NCBI RefSeq assembly: GCF_024756235.1
Contig: NZ_JANUGY010000006.1
Span: forward strand, 372,001 to 436,000
Length of the DNA: 64,000 nucleotides
Origin: Massilia kyonggiensis
Lineage (GTDB): Bacteria > Pseudomonadota > Gammaproteobacteria > Burkholderiales > Burkholderiaceae_D
Direction: 5' to 3'
The position numbers and the translations under genes were made by a program. Within the stretch, counting starts at the first letter, position 1; the number at the start of each line of letters is the position of its first letter. Positions 18,631 to 29,050 of the stretch are shown here, one piece after another. The notes below the pieces were generated by a model that saw only the letters and a program-made list of their open reading frames with translations, was not told the DNA's origin and made no database searches.

Positions 18631-19572
18631 CTAGTAGCCGCGGGCGCGGTCGACGATGTCGTCGATGGCCTCGCCCCGTTCCAGCTTGCCGATCTTGGCG
18701 GCGATCTGGCGTACGGCTTCCTCGCGCAGGGTCAGCGCGGAGATGTGCGGCGTGATGGTAATGCGCGGTTCGTTCCAGAACGGATGCGGCGCCGGCAGCG
18801 GTTCGTTGCGGAACACGTCCAGCGTGGCACCCGCGATATGGCCGGCGCGGATCAGCGCCAGCAGGTCCGGCTCGGCCAGCAGCGCGCCGCGCGCCACGTT
18901 GATCACGTAGGCGCCTTCGGGCAGCTGCGACAGGTGCGCGCGGTCGAGCAGGTTCGTCGTCTCGGGCGTGAGCGGCAGCATGCAGACGAGGACCTGCGTG
19001 CCGGACAGGAAGTCGCCCAGTTCGTCCATGCCGGCGAAGCATGGCACGCCCGGCACGTCCTTCGGCGAACGGCTCCAGCCGCGCACGGGAAAGCCGAGCT
19101 GGCGCAGCGTGCGCAGCACGGGCATCCCGAGCTTGCCGAGGCCCAGCACGCCGACCGTGAAGTCGGCCTTGCGGCGACGCGTTTCCAGCGGGTTCCAGAT
19201 GCCCTGGCGCGCCTGCTGCTCGTAGTCGTCGAAGCGGCGGAAGTAGCGCAACGTCGCATACGCCACGTACTCCGCCATCTGCTCGGCCATGCCCGCATCG
19301 CCCAGGCGGACGATGGGGACCGGGGGCAGCGCGTCGCCGAACTTCAGCAGCGCGTCCACGCCGGCGCCCATCAGGAAGATCGCCTTGACGTGGGCGAGCT
19401 GGTCGAGCAGCTGCGGCGTCGGTGCCCACACCACGGCGTAATCGCAGGGCGCTTCCGACGCCAGCGACATGTTTTCGCGCCACACGACGGTCTCCGCGTG
19501 CGGCAATGCATCGGCAAAATCACGGGCCCACGGTTCGATGACACCGTCGCCCCGGTACAGCAGTATCCGCAT
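18631..19572 (-). CDS. ghrA: Glyoxylate/hydroxypyruvate reductase A-like 2-hydroxyacid dehydrogenase
   Basis: A 313-residue D-2-hydroxyacid dehydrogenase of the GhrA type. The Rossmann motif GVLGLGKLGMPVLRTL (about 141-156) binds NAD(P)H. The catalytic Arg appears in INVARGALL, a Glu in the DVFRNEPLP region, and the His in ITPHISALT. The start MRILLYRGDG has AGGAGAC upstream. It reduces glyoxylate or hydroxypyruvate in known members. Its place between liuD and liuE is unexpected for leucine catabolism; it may simply share the transcript. Confidence 0.88.
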   Translation of the reverse strand: MRILLYRGDGVIEPWARDFADALPHAETVVWRENMSLASEAPCDYAVVWAPTPQLLDQLAHVKAIFLMGAGVDALLKFGDALPPVPIVRLGDAGMAEQMAEYVAYATLRYFRRFDDYEQQARQGIWNPLETRRRKADFTVGVLGLGKLGMPVLRTLRQLGFPVRGWSRSPKDVPGVPCFAGMDELGDFLSGTQVLVCMLPLTPETTNLLDRAHLSQLPEGAYVINVARGALLAEPDLLALIRAGHIAGATLDVFRNEPLPAPHPFWNEPRITITPHISALTLREEAVRQIAAKIGKLERGEAIDDIVDRARGY

Positions 19573-19654
19573 GTCTTGTCTCCTGATTGTTATGGATGTT
19601 TGCGTTTGCTGTCTCGTTGGTAGTCCTGCGCCGCGGTCTCCGCCACGGCGTTGA

Positions 19655-21664
19655 TTACGCTGCCGCCTTGAAGGCCAGCAGCGGTGCGCCATCCGCAACC
19701 TGGTCGCCGACCTGGTACAACACTTCCTCGACCAGGCCGTCGCTCGGCGCGGCAATCGTGTGTTCCATCTTCATCGCTTCCATGATCACGAGCGGTTCGC
19801 CCTTCCTGACGTGCTGTCCGCTGGACGCGATCACGGCCACCACCTTGCCCGGCATCGGTGCCGTGAGGCGGCCGTCCGCCGTCTCGTGCTCGCCGGCATG
19901 CGCGAGCGGGTCGTTCCATTCCAGCACGTGATGCAGGCCGCCGGTGAACACGTGCAGCGTTTCGCCGTCGCGCCGTACCGTGCCCTGGATGGCCTGGCCG
20001 TCCAGGCGGATCGCGTAGCGGCTGTCATGCTGCGAGACAAGCGCCACCGGATGGGTCTTGCCGTCCGCCTCGAGCGTCCAGCCATGCGCATGATAGGCCA
20101 TGTCGATCGCATAGACCTTGGCCTGGGTCGTGGCCGCGTATTCGTCGCCGAATGCCAGGCGGCGGCGATACGTGCCGTTCATGCGCCAGCCGTGGGTGCT
20201 GGTCCATGGGTCGGCCGGGTTGTGACTTGCGGGCGTTTCCGCCGCGACCAGGGCCACAGCCGCCAGTGCCAGCGCGGGCAACGGCGCCGGGCCTGCCGGC
20301 GGGAACAGGGTTGCCGTGTTCCGTTCGATCAAGCCCGTGTCCAGGTCGGCATGCGCAAAGGCATCGCCTTCGACGAGGCGTTTCAGGAACGCGATGTTGG
20401 TCGCAAGACCGACGATGTGGAATTCGGACAGCGCCTGCGCCATGCGCGCCAGCGCCTGGGCGCGGTCCGCACCCCACACGATCAGCTTGGCGATCATCGG
20501 GTCGTAGAACGGCGAAATCGCATCGCCCGCGCGCACGCCGGAATCGATGCGCACGTCGCCATGTTCGAACGCGACGTGGCTCGGGGTATCCATGTGCTGG
20601 AGTGTCCCGATCGACGGTAAAAAACCCTTTTCCGGATTTTCCGCATACACGCGCGCCTCGATCGCGTGGCCGTGGATCGTCAGTTCGTGCTGCTGCTTCG
20701 GCAGCGGCTGGCCGGCGGCCACGCGCAGCTGCCATTCGACGAGGTCCGTCCCCGTGATCATTTCGGTGACGGGGTGCTCGACCTGCAGGCGCGTATTCAT
20801 CTCCATGAAGTAGAACGAGCCGTCCTGGTTGGCGATGAATTCGACGGTACCCGCGCCCACATAGCCCACCGCACGCGCGGCGGCGACGGCCGCTTCGCCC
20901 ATCGCGGCGCGGCGCTCCGGCGGCATGCCCGGTGCAGGCGCTTCTTCCAGCACCTTCTGGTGGCGGCGCTGCACGGAGCAGTCGCGCTCGTGCAGGTAGA
21001 CGCAGTTGCCGTGCGTGTCCGCGAACACCTGGATCTCGATGTGGCGCGGGCGCGTGAGGTATTTTTCGACGAGCACCTTGTCGTCGCCGAAGGAGCTGAT
21101 CGCTTCGCGCTTGCACGACGCGAGCGCGGCCTGGAAATCCTCGGACCGCTCGACCACGCGCATGCCCTTGCCGCCGCCGCCCGCGCTGGCTTTCAGCAGC
21201 ACCGGGTAGCCGATGCGGTTCGCTTCCGATTGCAGCAGTTCCGGATCCTGCGCGTCGCCGTGGTAGCCCGGCACGAGCGGTACGCCCGCGCCTTCCATCA
21301 GCTGCTTGGCGGCGGACTTCGATCCCATCGCCCGCATCGAGGATCCCGGCGGACCGATGAACACGAGGCCCGCGGCCGCGCAGGCTTCCGCGAATTCCGC
21401 GTTCTCCGACAGGAAGCCGTAGCCCGGGTGGATCGCCTGCGCACCGGTCGCCAGCGCGGCGGCGATGATCTTGTCGCCGCGCAGATAGCTGTCCTTGGCG
21501 GCGGCGGGGCCGAGCAGGATCGCTTCATCGCATACCGCCACGTGTTTCGCGCCGGCGTCGGCTTCCGAATAGACGGCAACGGTCTTGATGCCGAGCCGGC
21601 GCGCGGTGGCGGCGACCCGGCAGGCGATTTCGCCACGGTTGGCGATGAGGATCTTCGTGAACAT
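19655..21664 (-). CDS. liuD: Methylcrotonyl-CoA carboxylase, biotin-containing alpha subunit
   Basis: A 669-residue acyl-CoA carboxylase subunit: biotin carboxylase domain (about 1-445: IANRGEIACRVAATARRLG, ATP-binding GGGGKGMRVV, MEMNTRLQVEHPVTE), a linker domain, and a biotinyl domain. Its EAMKMEHT holds the biotinylated lysine (K632). Pairing with the carboxyltransferase LiuB, enoyl-CoA hydratase LiuC and HMG-CoA lyase LiuE identifies it as 3-methylcrotonyl-CoA carboxylase rather than propionyl- or geranyl-CoA carboxylase, though geranyl-CoA use is not excluded. It lies after bioB, so apo-enzyme and biotin genes share one strand and probably a transcript. Confidence 0.94.
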   Translation of the reverse strand: MFTKILIANRGEIACRVAATARRLGIKTVAVYSEADAGAKHVAVCDEAILLGPAAAKDSYLRGDKIIAAALATGAQAIHPGYGFLSENAEFAEACAAAGLVFIGPPGSSMRAMGSKSAAKQLMEGAGVPLVPGYHGDAQDPELLQSEANRIGYPVLLKASAGGGGKGMRVVERSEDFQAALASCKREAISSFGDDKVLVEKYLTRPRHIEIQVFADTHGNCVYLHERDCSVQRRHQKVLEEAPAPGMPPERRAAMGEAAVAAARAVGYVGAGTVEFIANQDGSFYFMEMNTRLQVEHPVTEMITGTDLVEWQLRVAAGQPLPKQQHELTIHGHAIEARVYAENPEKGFLPSIGTLQHMDTPSHVAFEHGDVRIDSGVRAGDAISPFYDPMIAKLIVWGADRAQALARMAQALSEFHIVGLATNIAFLKRLVEGDAFAHADLDTGLIERNTATLFPPAGPAPLPALALAAVALVAAETPASHNPADPWTSTHGWRMNGTYRRRLAFGDEYAATTQAKVYAIDMAYHAHGWTLEADGKTHPVALVSQHDSRYAIRLDGQAIQGTVRRDGETLHVFTGGLHHVLEWNDPLAHAGEHETADGRLTAPMPGKVVAVIASSGQHVRKGEPLVIMEAMKMEHTIAAPSDGLVEEVLYQVGDQVADGAPLLAFKAAA

Positions 21665-21697
21665 GGTGTCTCGTCTGTTTTATGTGTTGTGAAAATC

Positions 21698-21736
21698 GGC
21701 TTGTGGCCGTGACTTCTATAAAACTGGCTTGTGGCC
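21698..21736 (-). repeat. Two tandem short hairpin units between bioB and liuD
   Basis: The 11-bp GGCTTGTGGCC occurs at 21698-21708 and again at 21726-21736, a 28-bp period. On the minus strand each copy can fold (GGC-CACAA-GCC) and each is followed by a short T-run (GATTTT, GTTTTA). The two units lie in the 93-bp gap between bioB and liuD and resemble weak tandem terminators or RNA-processing sites. Confidence 0.45.
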
Positions 21737-21757
21737 TGACTACGTCGGTTGCTGCGC

Positions 21758-22786
21758 TCAGCAGCCGCAGCTTTCCTTCTGCACCGACTCCAGCGTCGCC
21801 GAGCGGGTTTTCAGGCCCAGCTTTTCCAGCAGCTTGCGGTCGTCGTCCGCTTCCGGGTTGTCCGTGGTGAGCAGCTTGTCGCCGTAGAAGATGGAATTGG
21901 CGCCGGCCATGAAGCACATCGCCTGCACGGCTTCGCCCAGCTCGCGGCGGCCGGCCGACAAACGCACGCGCGCCTTCGGCATCGTGATGCGGGCGACGGC
22001 GATCGTGCGCACGAATTCGATCGGGTCCAGCGGCGGCAGGCCGTGCATCGGCGTGCCTTCCACCTGCACCAGGTGGTTGATGGGCACCGATTCCGGATAC
22101 GGGTTCATGTTGGCCAGTTGCGCGATCAGGCCCGCGCGCTGGGCACGCGTCTCGCCCATGCCGACGATGCCGCCGCAGCAGATTTTCAGGCCGGCCGTGC
22201 GCACGCGGCCCAGCGTATCCAGGCGGTCGCGGTATTCGCGCGTGGAGATCACGTCGCCATAAAAATCCGGCGAGGTGTCGATGTTGTGGTTGTAGTAGTC
22301 CAGGCCCGCCTGCTTCAGTTGCTCGGCCTGGCCTTCTTCCAGCATGCCGAGGGTCGCGCAGGTTTCCATGCCCAGCGCCTTCACGCCGCGCACCATGGCT
22401 TCCACTTTTTCCATGTCGCGCTCTTTCGGGCTGCGCCATGCGGCACCCATGCAGAAGCGCGTCGCGCCCTTGGCCTTCGCTTCGCGCGCGGCGTCCAGCA
22501 CGGTGTCGAGGTCGAGGATCTTCTTCGCCTCGACGCCGGTGTCGTAGCGCGCGGCCTGCGGGCAGTAGCCGCAGTCCTCTTCGCAGCCGCCCGTCTTGAT
22601 CGACAGGAGGGTCGCGAGTTCGACGTCGCCGTCGGGGAACTCGGCGCGGTGCGCCTGCTGCGCGCGGAACATCAGTTCCGGCAGCGGCAGTTCGAACAGC
22701 GCGAGCACGTCGTCCAGCGGCCAGGTGGCGTCTTTCGGCAGGGAGGCCGGCGTGACCGGCGGGTGGAGAGTAACGACTTGGGTCAT
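21758..22786 (-). CDS. bioB: Biotin synthase (radical SAM)
   Basis: BioB closes the thiophane ring of biotin by sulfur insertion into dethiobiotin. The 342-residue protein has the radical-[11 protein letters not shown] (C68, C72, C75) and the substrate-region [31 protein letters not shown] near residue 308 and the Cys-rich tail KESCGC are typical of betaproteobacterial BioB. It is the fourth gene of bioA-bioF-bioD-bioB, following bioD by 19 bp. Confidence 0.98.
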   Translation of the reverse strand: MTQVVTLHPPVTPASLPKDATWPLDDVLALFELPLPELMFRAQQAHRAEFPDGDVELATLLSIKTGGCEEDCGYCPQAARYDTGVEAKKILDLDTVLDAAREAKAKGATRFCMGAAWRSPKERDMEKVEAMVRGVKALGMETCATLGMLEEGQAEQLKQAGLDYYNHNIDTSPDFYGDVISTREYRDRLDTLGRVRTAGLKICCGGIVGMGETRAQRAGLIAQLANMNPYPESVPINHLVQVEGTPMHGLPPLDPIEFVRTIAVARITMPKARVRLSAGRRELGEAVQAMCFMAGANSIFYGDKLLTTDNPEADDDRKLLEKLGLKTRSATLESVQKESCGC

Positions 22787-22805
22787 TTCGGATTCCTTGT
22801 TTTGG

Positions 22806-23612
22806 TCAGGCTCGCTTGGCCGGCCATCCGGGCAGGTTCGCGAGTTCGAGGTAAGTGGCAGCCTTGGCGGCCGTCGGTTCGTCGAGGCGCGGCACGCGGC
22901 CGAGCAGCGGGGCGGGCAGGCGGCGTTCGAGCTCCGCGACGTTTTCGTCGGCGAAGCGCATGTCCGGGTCCACCTGGTTGGCGACCCAGCCCGCGAGCAC
23001 GAGGCCGCGCGCGACGATCGCCTCGGCCGTCAGTAAAGCATGGTTGATGCAGCCCAGGCGCATGCCGACGACGAGGACGACGGGCAACCCCAATTGTACG
23101 GCGAGATCGGCGCTGTCGAAATCTTCGGAGAATGGCACGCAGAAACCGCCCACGCCTTCGACGACGGTGGCGTCGGACGCGCCCAGGATTTCGGCGTACG
23201 CCGTCAGGATGGGCACCGGTTCGATGGTGACGCCTTCCAGGCTTGCCGCAATGTGTGGCGCGCACGGCTCGCGCAGCATGTACGGCGTCGTGATCGATTG
23301 CGGCAGCTGCACGTTGCCGGCCGCGCGCAGCATGGCGGCGTCGTCATTGTGCAAGTCTCCGTCGCGTTCCTCGGCGCCGGCCGCGATGGGTTTCATGCCG
23401 CACGCGCGCACGCCCTGGCGCACGAGTTTATGAAGGATGGCGCTGGAGACCAGCGTCTTGCCGATTTCCGTGTCCGTGCCCGTCACGAAGCAGGCGAAGC
23501 GCGTCGGCACGCCTTCTGCGGCCAGCGGCGCGGGGACGGTCAGCGGCACCGCGGCCGGCGCAGTTGCCACTTCCGCCGTGCCGACGGATTGTTCGGGCTC
23601 GTTGAGGCTCAT
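22806..23612 (-). CDS. bioD: Dethiobiotin synthetase
   Basis: BioD makes dethiobiotin from DAPA, CO2 and ATP. The 268-residue protein has the P-loop [13 protein letters not shown] (about 43-55) and [14 protein letters not shown], both BioD features. An extra 35-residue Ala/Pro/Val-rich N-terminus ([20 protein letters not shown]) precedes the domain and has no clear function; a later start cannot be ruled out. The start overlaps the bioF stop by 4 nt (ATGA), so translation is coupled. Confidence 0.95.
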   Translation of the reverse strand: MSLNEPEQSVGTAEVATAPAAVPLTVPAPLAAEGVPTRFACFVTGTDTEIGKTLVSSAILHKLVRQGVRACGMKPIAAGAEERDGDLHNDDAAMLRAAGNVQLPQSITTPYMLREPCAPHIAASLEGVTIEPVPILTAYAEILGASDATVVEGVGGFCVPFSEDFDSADLAVQLGLPVVLVVGMRLGCINHALLTAEAIVARGLVLAGWVANQVDPDMRFADENVAELERRLPAPLLGRVPRLDEPTAAKAATYLELANLPGWPAKRA

Positions 23613-24799
23613 GCCCAGGTCCTTTCCAGCTGGTTGAGCGCAGTAATCAACTGCGCGACGTCTTGTTCGGTATGCGCGGCGGACAGCGTGACGCGCAAAC
23701 GCGCCGTGCCCACCGCCACGGTCGGCGGACGGATCGCCGGCACCCACAGTCCCCGCTCGTGCAGGCGGGCGGCCACCGCCATCGCCTCGTCGTTGGCGCC
23801 GATGATGATGGGCTGGATCGCCGTCGTCGACACCGGGCGCTGCCAGCGTTCCAGGCGCAGGCCGCCGTCCAGTTGCGCGATGCGTGCACGCAGGTCGGCG
23901 CGGCGCTGCTCGCCTTCATCACCCTCGATGATATCGACACTTGCAAGCAGCGCGTGCGCGAGCGCGGGCGCGGCGGCCGTCGTGTAGATGTACGGGCGCG
24001 CACGCTGGATCATCAGCTCGATCACGTCTTCGTGCGCCGCGATGAACGCGCCACCGACGCCGGCCGCCTTGCCCAGCGTGCCGATGTAGACGAGGTTCGG
24101 TGAGCGCAAGCCGAAATGCTCCAGCGCGCCGCGGCCGCTATCTCCCAGGACGCCGAAGCCGTGCGCATCGTCGACGACGAGCCACGCGCCATGGCGTTCG
24201 CACAGCGCGAGCAATGCCGGCAGCGGGGCGAGGTCGCCGTCCATGCTGAACACGCTGTCCGTGACGACGATTTTTACGGACGCAGCGCTCGCCGCGAGTT
24301 TCTCTTCCAGCGCGGCCACGTCGCCGTGCGGGTACACGGTCACGCCCGCGCGCGCAAGACGGGCGCCGTCGATCAGCGACGCGTGGTTCAGCGCTTCCGA
24401 GAAGATCATCGCATCCGGTGTGCTGCCGAGACCCGTCAGCACGGCGAGGTTCGCCATGTAGCCGGTGCAGAAGTACAGCGCGCGCGCGGATTCCAGATGC
24501 GGCGCTTCGAACGCGGCCAATCGCTCTTCCAGCAGCGCGTGCGCGCGGCTGTGGCCCGACACGAGGTGCGACGCGCCGCTGCCGGCGCCATACAGGCTCG
24601 CGCCCTCACGCAGCGCTTCGACGACGCGCGGATGCGCAGCGAGTCCCAGGTAATCGTTGCTGCAGAACGCGAGCATGTCCCGGCCGTCGACGACCTGGCG
24701 CGGCGCGCAGGGCGTCTCCGCCGTGCGGCGGTGGCGGGTCAGGCTGCGGCTTGCCAGCTCGTCCAGCTGGGCGCGGACGTTGTCGATCAGGTTCGTCAT
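23609..24799 (-). CDS. bioF: 8-amino-7-oxononanoate synthase
   Basis: BioF condenses pimeloyl-ACP/CoA and L-alanine in a PLP-dependent decarboxylation. The 396-residue protein shows [60 protein letters not shown] and the PLP-lysine loop [15 protein letters not shown]. It begins in the bioA stop (TGATG); a second ATG one codon earlier (24802) is an alternative. No separate bioC or bioH is in the window, so pimeloyl synthesis must be encoded elsewhere. Confidence 0.96.
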   Translation of the reverse strand: MTNLIDNVRAQLDELASRSLTRHRRTAETPCAPRQVVDGRDMLAFCSNDYLGLAAHPRVVEALREGASLYGAGSGASHLVSGHSRAHALLEERLAAFEAPHLESARALYFCTGYMANLAVLTGLGSTPDAMIFSEALNHASLIDGARLARAGVTVYPHGDVAALEEKLAASAASVKIVVTDSVFSMDGDLAPLPALLALCERHGAWLVVDDAHGFGVLGDSGRGALEHFGLRSPNLVYIGTLGKAAGVGGAFIAAHEDVIELMIQRARPYIYTTAAAPALAHALLASVDIIEGDEGEQRRADLRARIAQLDGGLRLERWQRPVSTTAIQPIIIGANDEAMAVAARLHERGLWVPAIRPPTVAVGTARLRVTLSAAHTEQDVAQLITALNQLERTWA

Positions 24800-26142
24800 C
24801 ATTCCGCGATCACTTCTTCGAACACCTTGCGCGTGCGCGCCGCGAGGCCCACGATCTCTTCCTCGTCCAGTACGTATGGCGGCATCAGGTACACGGTGCG
24901 GCCGATGGGGCGCAGCAGCAGTTCGTTTTCCACGGCGCTCGTGAAGAAGCGGCGCGCGAAGGTCGAGGCGCGCTGCGTATCCGGCTCCACCGCGTCGAAC
25001 GCGAGGATCATGCCGCGCTGGCGGAAGTTCGTCACGCGCTTGTGGTCCAGCAGCGGCGCCAGTTCCAGCATCAGGCGCGTGGCCGTCTCGCGGTTCTTGT
25101 TCAACACGTCGTCTTCCTGGAAGATCTGCAGCGTGGCCAGCGCGGCGCGGCAGGCCAGCGCATTGCCCGTGTACGAGTGCGAGTGCAGGAAGCCGCGCGT
25201 GATGTCTTCGCTGTAGAACGCCTCGTAGACCTTGTCGGTGGTGAGGACGAGCGACAACGGCAGGTAGCCCCCGCTGATGCCCTTCGACAGGCACATGAAG
25301 TCCGGCCAGATCGCGGCCTGTTCGCACGCGAAGAACGTGCCGGTGCGGCCGCAGCCCACCGCGATCTCGTCGGCGATCAGGTGCACGTGATACTTGTCGC
25401 ACAGCTCGCGCAGGCGCTGCAGGTACAGCGGATCGTGCATCGCCATGCCCGTCGCGCACTGCACGAGCGGTTCGACGATGATGGCGGCGATCTTGTCGCC
25501 CTGTTCCGCGAACAGCGCCTCGACATCCTTCGCGGCACGCAGCGCGACGTCCTGCGCGGACTCGCCGTCGACGGCATTACGCGCATCCGGCGACGACACG
25601 GTGCGCGCGGCGCGCAGCAGCGGGCCGTAGGCATCCTTGAACAGCGCGACGTCCGTCACGCCCAGCGCGCCGACGGTCTCGCCGTGGTAGGAACCCTGCA
25701 GGCAGACGAATTCCTGCTTGTCCGCATAGCCCGCGTTGCGCCAGTAATGAAAACTCATCTTCAACGCGATCTCGACGGCCGATGCACCGTCCGATGCGTA
25801 GAACGCGTGACCGAGCTGCTGGCCCGTCAGCGCGGCCAGTTGTTCGGACAACTCGATCACCGGTTCATGCGTAAAACCGGCGAGCATCGCGTGTTCCAGC
25901 TTGTCCAGCTGGTCCTTCAAGGCCGCGTTGATGCGCGGGTTGGCGTGGCCGAACAGGTTGACCCACCACGAACTGATGCCGTCCAGGTAGCGCCGGCCTT
26001 CATGGTCGTACAACCACGGCCCCTTGGCGTGGCTGACGGCGATCAGCGGCACCTCTTCGTGGTGCTGCATTTGCGTGCATGGATGCCAGACGCTGCGCAG
26101 GCTGCGCGCGATCCAGTCGGAGGAAGTGGTGGTGGATTTCAA
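24799..26142 (-). CDS. bioA: Adenosylmethionine-8-amino-7-oxononanoate aminotransferase
   Basis: BioA transaminates KAPA to DAPA with SAM as amino donor. The 447-residue class-III aminotransferase shows [39 protein letters not shown] and the PLP-lysine region [14 protein letters not shown]. The start is taken as TTG at 26142 (K-S-T-T-T follows), where AGGA lies 6 nt upstream and the gap to liuC is 20 bp. The alternative ATG at 26175 would overlap the liuC stop. It is first of the four bio genes, directly behind liuC. Confidence 0.93.
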   Translation of the reverse strand: MKSTTTSSDWIARSLRSVWHPCTQMQHHEEVPLIAVSHAKGPWLYDHEGRRYLDGISSWWVNLFGHANPRINAALKDQLDKLEHAMLAGFTHEPVIELSEQLAALTGQQLGHAFYASDGASAVEIALKMSFHYWRNAGYADKQEFVCLQGSYHGETVGALGVTDVALFKDAYGPLLRAARTVSSPDARNAVDGESAQDVALRAAKDVEALFAEQGDKIAAIIVEPLVQCATGMAMHDPLYLQRLRELCDKYHVHLIADEIAVGCGRTGTFFACEQAAIWPDFMCLSKGISGGYLPLSLVLTTDKVYEAFYSEDITRGFLHSHSYTGNALACRAALATLQIFQEDDVLNKNRETATRLMLELAPLLDHKRVTNFRQRGMILAFDAVEPDTQRASTFARRFFTSAVENELLLRPIGRTVYLMPPYVLDEEEIVGLAARTRKVFEEVIAE

Positions 26143-26162
26143 TCTACGTCCTGTTGGTCTAG

Positions 26163-26948
26163 CTAGTCCAGCCATGAAGGCCGGCGTTTTTCGAGAAATG
26201 AAGCGACGCCCTCGCGGCCTTCGAGCGAGGCGCGGATGCCAGCGATGCGGTTCGCCGTGTCTTCCAGCAGCGCTTCCGTGACGGGTTCACCGGCGATCTC
26301 GCGCACGAGTTTTTTGGCTTCGCGCACGGCGTTCGGGCTGTTGTTGGCCAGCGCCTGCACGATGCCCGCGACCTTCGTGTCGAGGTCCGCGGCCGGCACG
26401 ATCTCATGCGCGAAGCCGATACGGTGGGCTTCACGCGCGTCGAAGCGTTCGGCCGTGAGGAAGTAGCGGCGCGCGGCTTGCTCGCCCATTGCCTTGATCA
26501 CGTATGGCGAGATCGTCGCCGGGATCAGTCCAAGTTTTACCTCGGAGAGGCAGAAGTTCGCGGTGTCGACCGAAACGACCACGTCGCACGCGGCCACGAG
26601 GCCCATGCCGCCGGCGTAGCAGTCGCCCTGCACTTTTGCCACGACGGGCTTCGGGCAGATGTAAATCGTGCGCAGCATGTCGGCGAGGCGCATGGCGTCG
26701 GCACGGTTTTCGCTGTCCGAATAACCGGCCATCTTCTTCATCCAGTTCAGGTCCGCGCCGGCGCAGAACGCGGGACCGTTCGCGCCGAGCACGATGGCGC
26801 GTACGAGCTCATTGCGTCCCAGCTCGTCGAAGGCGAGGGCCAGTTCCGCGATGCTTTGTTCGTTGAACGCGTTGCGCAGGTCGGGGCGGTTCAGCGTGAC
26901 GTGGCCGATGCGGTCGCTGATCGTGACGGTGAGGGTCTGGTAGTCCAT
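26163..26948 (-). CDS. liuC: Enoyl-CoA hydratase family protein, probable 3-methylglutaconyl-CoA hydratase
   Basis: A 261-residue crotonase-fold enzyme. The oxyanion-hole sequences FCAGADLNWMKKM and KVQGDCYAGGMGLVAACDVV are clear, and SEVKLGLIPATISPYV holds a catalytic glutamate position. Between the two carboxylase genes of a leucine cluster, 3-methylglutaconyl-CoA hydration to HMG-CoA is the expected step. It follows liuB by 10 bp. General enoyl-CoA hydratase activity cannot be excluded by sequence alone. Confidence 0.92.
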   Translation of the reverse strand: MDYQTLTVTISDRIGHVTLNRPDLRNAFNEQSIAELALAFDELGRNELVRAIVLGANGPAFCAGADLNWMKKMAGYSDSENRADAMRLADMLRTIYICPKPVVAKVQGDCYAGGMGLVAACDVVVSVDTANFCLSEVKLGLIPATISPYVIKAMGEQAARRYFLTAERFDAREAHRIGFAHEIVPAADLDTKVAGIVQALANNSPNAVREAKKLVREIAGEPVTEALLEDTANRIAGIRASLEGREGVASFLEKRRPSWLD

Positions 26949-26958
26949 GTCTGTCTCC

Positions 26959-28566
26959 TCACATGCGGAACACGCCGAACTTCGTGTCCTCGATCGGCGC
27001 GTTCAGCGCGGCCGAGAGGCCGAGGCCCAGCACCATGCGCGTATCGGCCGGATCGATAACGCCGTCGTCCCACAGGCGCGCGGTGGCGTAATACGGGTGG
27101 CCCTGGTGTTCGTACTGTTCCTTGATCGGCTGCTTGAACGCGGCTTCTTCTTCGGCACTCCATTGGCCGCCGCGGGCTTCGATGCCGTCGCGCTTGACGG
27201 TCGCCAGCACCGACGCCGCCTGGTCGCCGCCCATCACGGAGATGCGCGCGTTGGGCCACATCCACAGGAAGCGCGGCGAGAACGCGCGGCCGCACATGCC
27301 GTAGTTACCGGCGCCGAACGACCCGCCGATGATCACCGTGAACTTGGGCACGGACGCTGTCGCGACCGCGGTGACCATCTTCGCGCCGTTGCGGGCGATG
27401 CCTTCGTTCTCGTACTTGCGGCCGACCATGAAGCCGGTGATGTTCTGCAGGAAGACGAGCGGGATTTTTCTCTGGCAGCACAGTTCGATGAAGTGCGTGC
27501 CTTTCAGCGCGGATTCCGAGAACAGGATGCCGTTGTTGGCGATGATCCCGACCTTCATGCCGAAGATGTGGGCGAAGCCGCAGACGAGCGTCGTGCCGTA
27601 GCGGGCCTTGAATTCGTCGAATTCACTGCCGTCGACGATGCGGGCGATCACTTCGCGCACGTCGAACGGTTTTCTCGTATCGACGGGGATGATGCCATAC
27701 AGTTCTTCGGGTGCGTACTTCGGCTCCGCCGCTTCGCGCAGCGCACCCTGCTGGGGCTTGGTGCGGTTCAAATTCGAGACGATCGTGCGCGCCAGTGCCA
27801 GCGCGTGCGTGTCGTCCTGCGCCAGGTGGTCCGCGACGCCGGACAATCGCGTGTGGACATCGCCGCCGCCCAGGTCTTCGGCCGTGACGACTTCGCCCGT
27901 CGCCGCTTTCACCAGCGGTGGCCCGCCCAGGAAGATCGTGCCCTGTTCCTTGACGATGATGGATTCGTCGCTCATCGCCGGCACGTAGGCGCCGCCTGCC
28001 GTGCAGGAGCCCATCACGACGGCGATCTGCGGGATGCCTTTCGCAGACAGGTTGGCCTGGTTATAAAAGATGCGGCCGAAGTGGTCGCGGTCGGGGAACA
28101 CGTCGTCTTGGTTCGGCAGGTTGGCGCCGCCCGAGTCGACGAGGTAGATGCAGGGCAGGTTGTTCTGCTCGGCGATCTCCTGCGCGCGCAGGTGTTTTTT
28201 GACCGTCATCGGGTAGTACGTGCCGCCCTTGACGGTGGCGTCGTTACAGACGATCACGCATTCCTGTCCGGCGACACGGCCGATGCCCGTGATGATGCCG
28301 GCGGCGGGCGCGGCGTCGTCGTACATGGCGTAGGCGGCCATTTGGGAGAATTCGAGGAACGGGGTGCCCGGATCGAGCAGCATCTGCACGCGCTCGCGCG
28401 GCAGCAGCTTGCCGCGCGCGACGTGCTTGGCACACGCGGCCTCTCCGCCCCCCTTGGCAACCTGCGCAACCTTGGCGCGCAAGTCGTCGACGAGGGTTTG
28501 CATGGCGGCGGCGTTGGCTTTGAAATCTTCGCTGCGCGGGTTGAGTTTCGTGTCGATCTGGGGCAT
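26959..28566 (-). CDS. liuB: Methylcrotonyl-CoA carboxylase beta (carboxyltransferase) subunit
   Basis: A 535-residue acyl-CoA carboxyltransferase. Two crotonase-like halves carry the acyl-CoA and carboxybiotin sites ([37 protein letters not shown], and in the second half [20 protein letters not shown]). The start [15 protein letters not shown] follows CAGGAGACAGG. It is the first gene of the minus-strand block and partners LiuD. The isovaleryl-CoA dehydrogenase (liuA) and a regulator are absent from this window. Confidence 0.96.
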   Translation of the reverse strand: MPQIDTKLNPRSEDFKANAAAMQTLVDDLRAKVAQVAKGGGEAACAKHVARGKLLPRERVQMLLDPGTPFLEFSQMAAYAMYDDAAPAAGIITGIGRVAGQECVIVCNDATVKGGTYYPMTVKKHLRAQEIAEQNNLPCIYLVDSGGANLPNQDDVFPDRDHFGRIFYNQANLSAKGIPQIAVVMGSCTAGGAYVPAMSDESIIVKEQGTIFLGGPPLVKAATGEVVTAEDLGGGDVHTRLSGVADHLAQDDTHALALARTIVSNLNRTKPQQGALREAAEPKYAPEELYGIIPVDTRKPFDVREVIARIVDGSEFDEFKARYGTTLVCGFAHIFGMKVGIIANNGILFSESALKGTHFIELCCQRKIPLVFLQNITGFMVGRKYENEGIARNGAKMVTAVATASVPKFTVIIGGSFGAGNYGMCGRAFSPRFLWMWPNARISVMGGDQAASVLATVKRDGIEARGGQWSAEEEAAFKQPIKEQYEHQGHPYYATARLWDDGVIDPADTRMVLGLGLSAALNAPIEDTKFGVFRM

Positions 28567-28606
28567 CGGATCCTGTCTCCTGCTGTTCGCGGCTTGTGGC
28601 GCGGTT

Positions 28607-29050
28607 TTATTCAGGGAAACTGCCGTCCACATAGAACCACCGCATCTTGCCACCCACGGCAGGGTCCGGCTCGCGCAGGAACCGGCTGACTTCATGCAAC
28701 CGGTGGGCGCGGCCGTGGACCTTGAAGCGGGCGACGAATTCGACGGTGTCTTCGTTGGGTTGTTCCGGCAGGTCTGCTTTACGTTGACGTAAACGTAAAG
28801 CAGATTTTATCTCAAGTCCGAGCCACTGCACCTTTTGGCTTTGATCGATGATGGGTTCCGTCGGCCGTGTGCTGGGGTGCCAGGTCGCGCGCAGATAGGC
28901 CTCGTCCCGCATCACGAAGGCCGTGTAGCGGGATCGCATCAGCGCCTCGGCCGTCGGCGGCAGTTCCGCGCCGGCGATGAAGGGGCCGCAGCAGCGCATG
29001 ATCGACGGGCCGCCGCAAGGACAGGGGAGAGGCTTCGCAGGAGTAGGCAT
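28607..29050 (-). CDS. YchJ family protein (Cys-rich)
   Basis: A 147-residue YchJ-type protein. The N-terminal cysteine cluster [16 protein letters not shown] (about 10-25) is SEC-C-like and could bind zinc. The NTF2-like remainder shows [20 protein letters not shown] and [20 protein letters not shown]. Function is unknown for the family. The gene sits 40 bp upstream of liuB on the same strand. The coding region contains a perfect 13-bp inverted repeat (28773-28804), encoding RLRQRK, which looks regulatory rather than coding-driven. Confidence 0.88.
   Translation of the reverse strand: MPTPAKPLPCPCGGPSIMRCCGPFIAGAELPPTAEALMRSRYTAFVMRDEAYLRATWHPSTRPTEPIIDQSQKVQWLGLEIKSALRLRQRKADLPEQPNEDTVEFVARFKVHGRAHRLHEVSRFLREPDPAVGGKMRWFYVDGSFPE
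28773..28804. promoter_or_regulatory. Perfect 13-bp inverted repeat inside ychJ, candidate operator for the liu/bio block
   Basis: TCTGCTTTACGTT (28773-28785) and AACGTAAAGCAGA (28792-28804) are exact reverse complements around a 6-bp GACGTA. The ACGT half-sites and AT-rich centre look like a dimeric repressor site. It lies about 210 bp upstream of the liuB start, with a minus-strand TAAAAT just before it. A role in regulating liu genes is inferred from place and symmetry. Confidence 0.55.
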
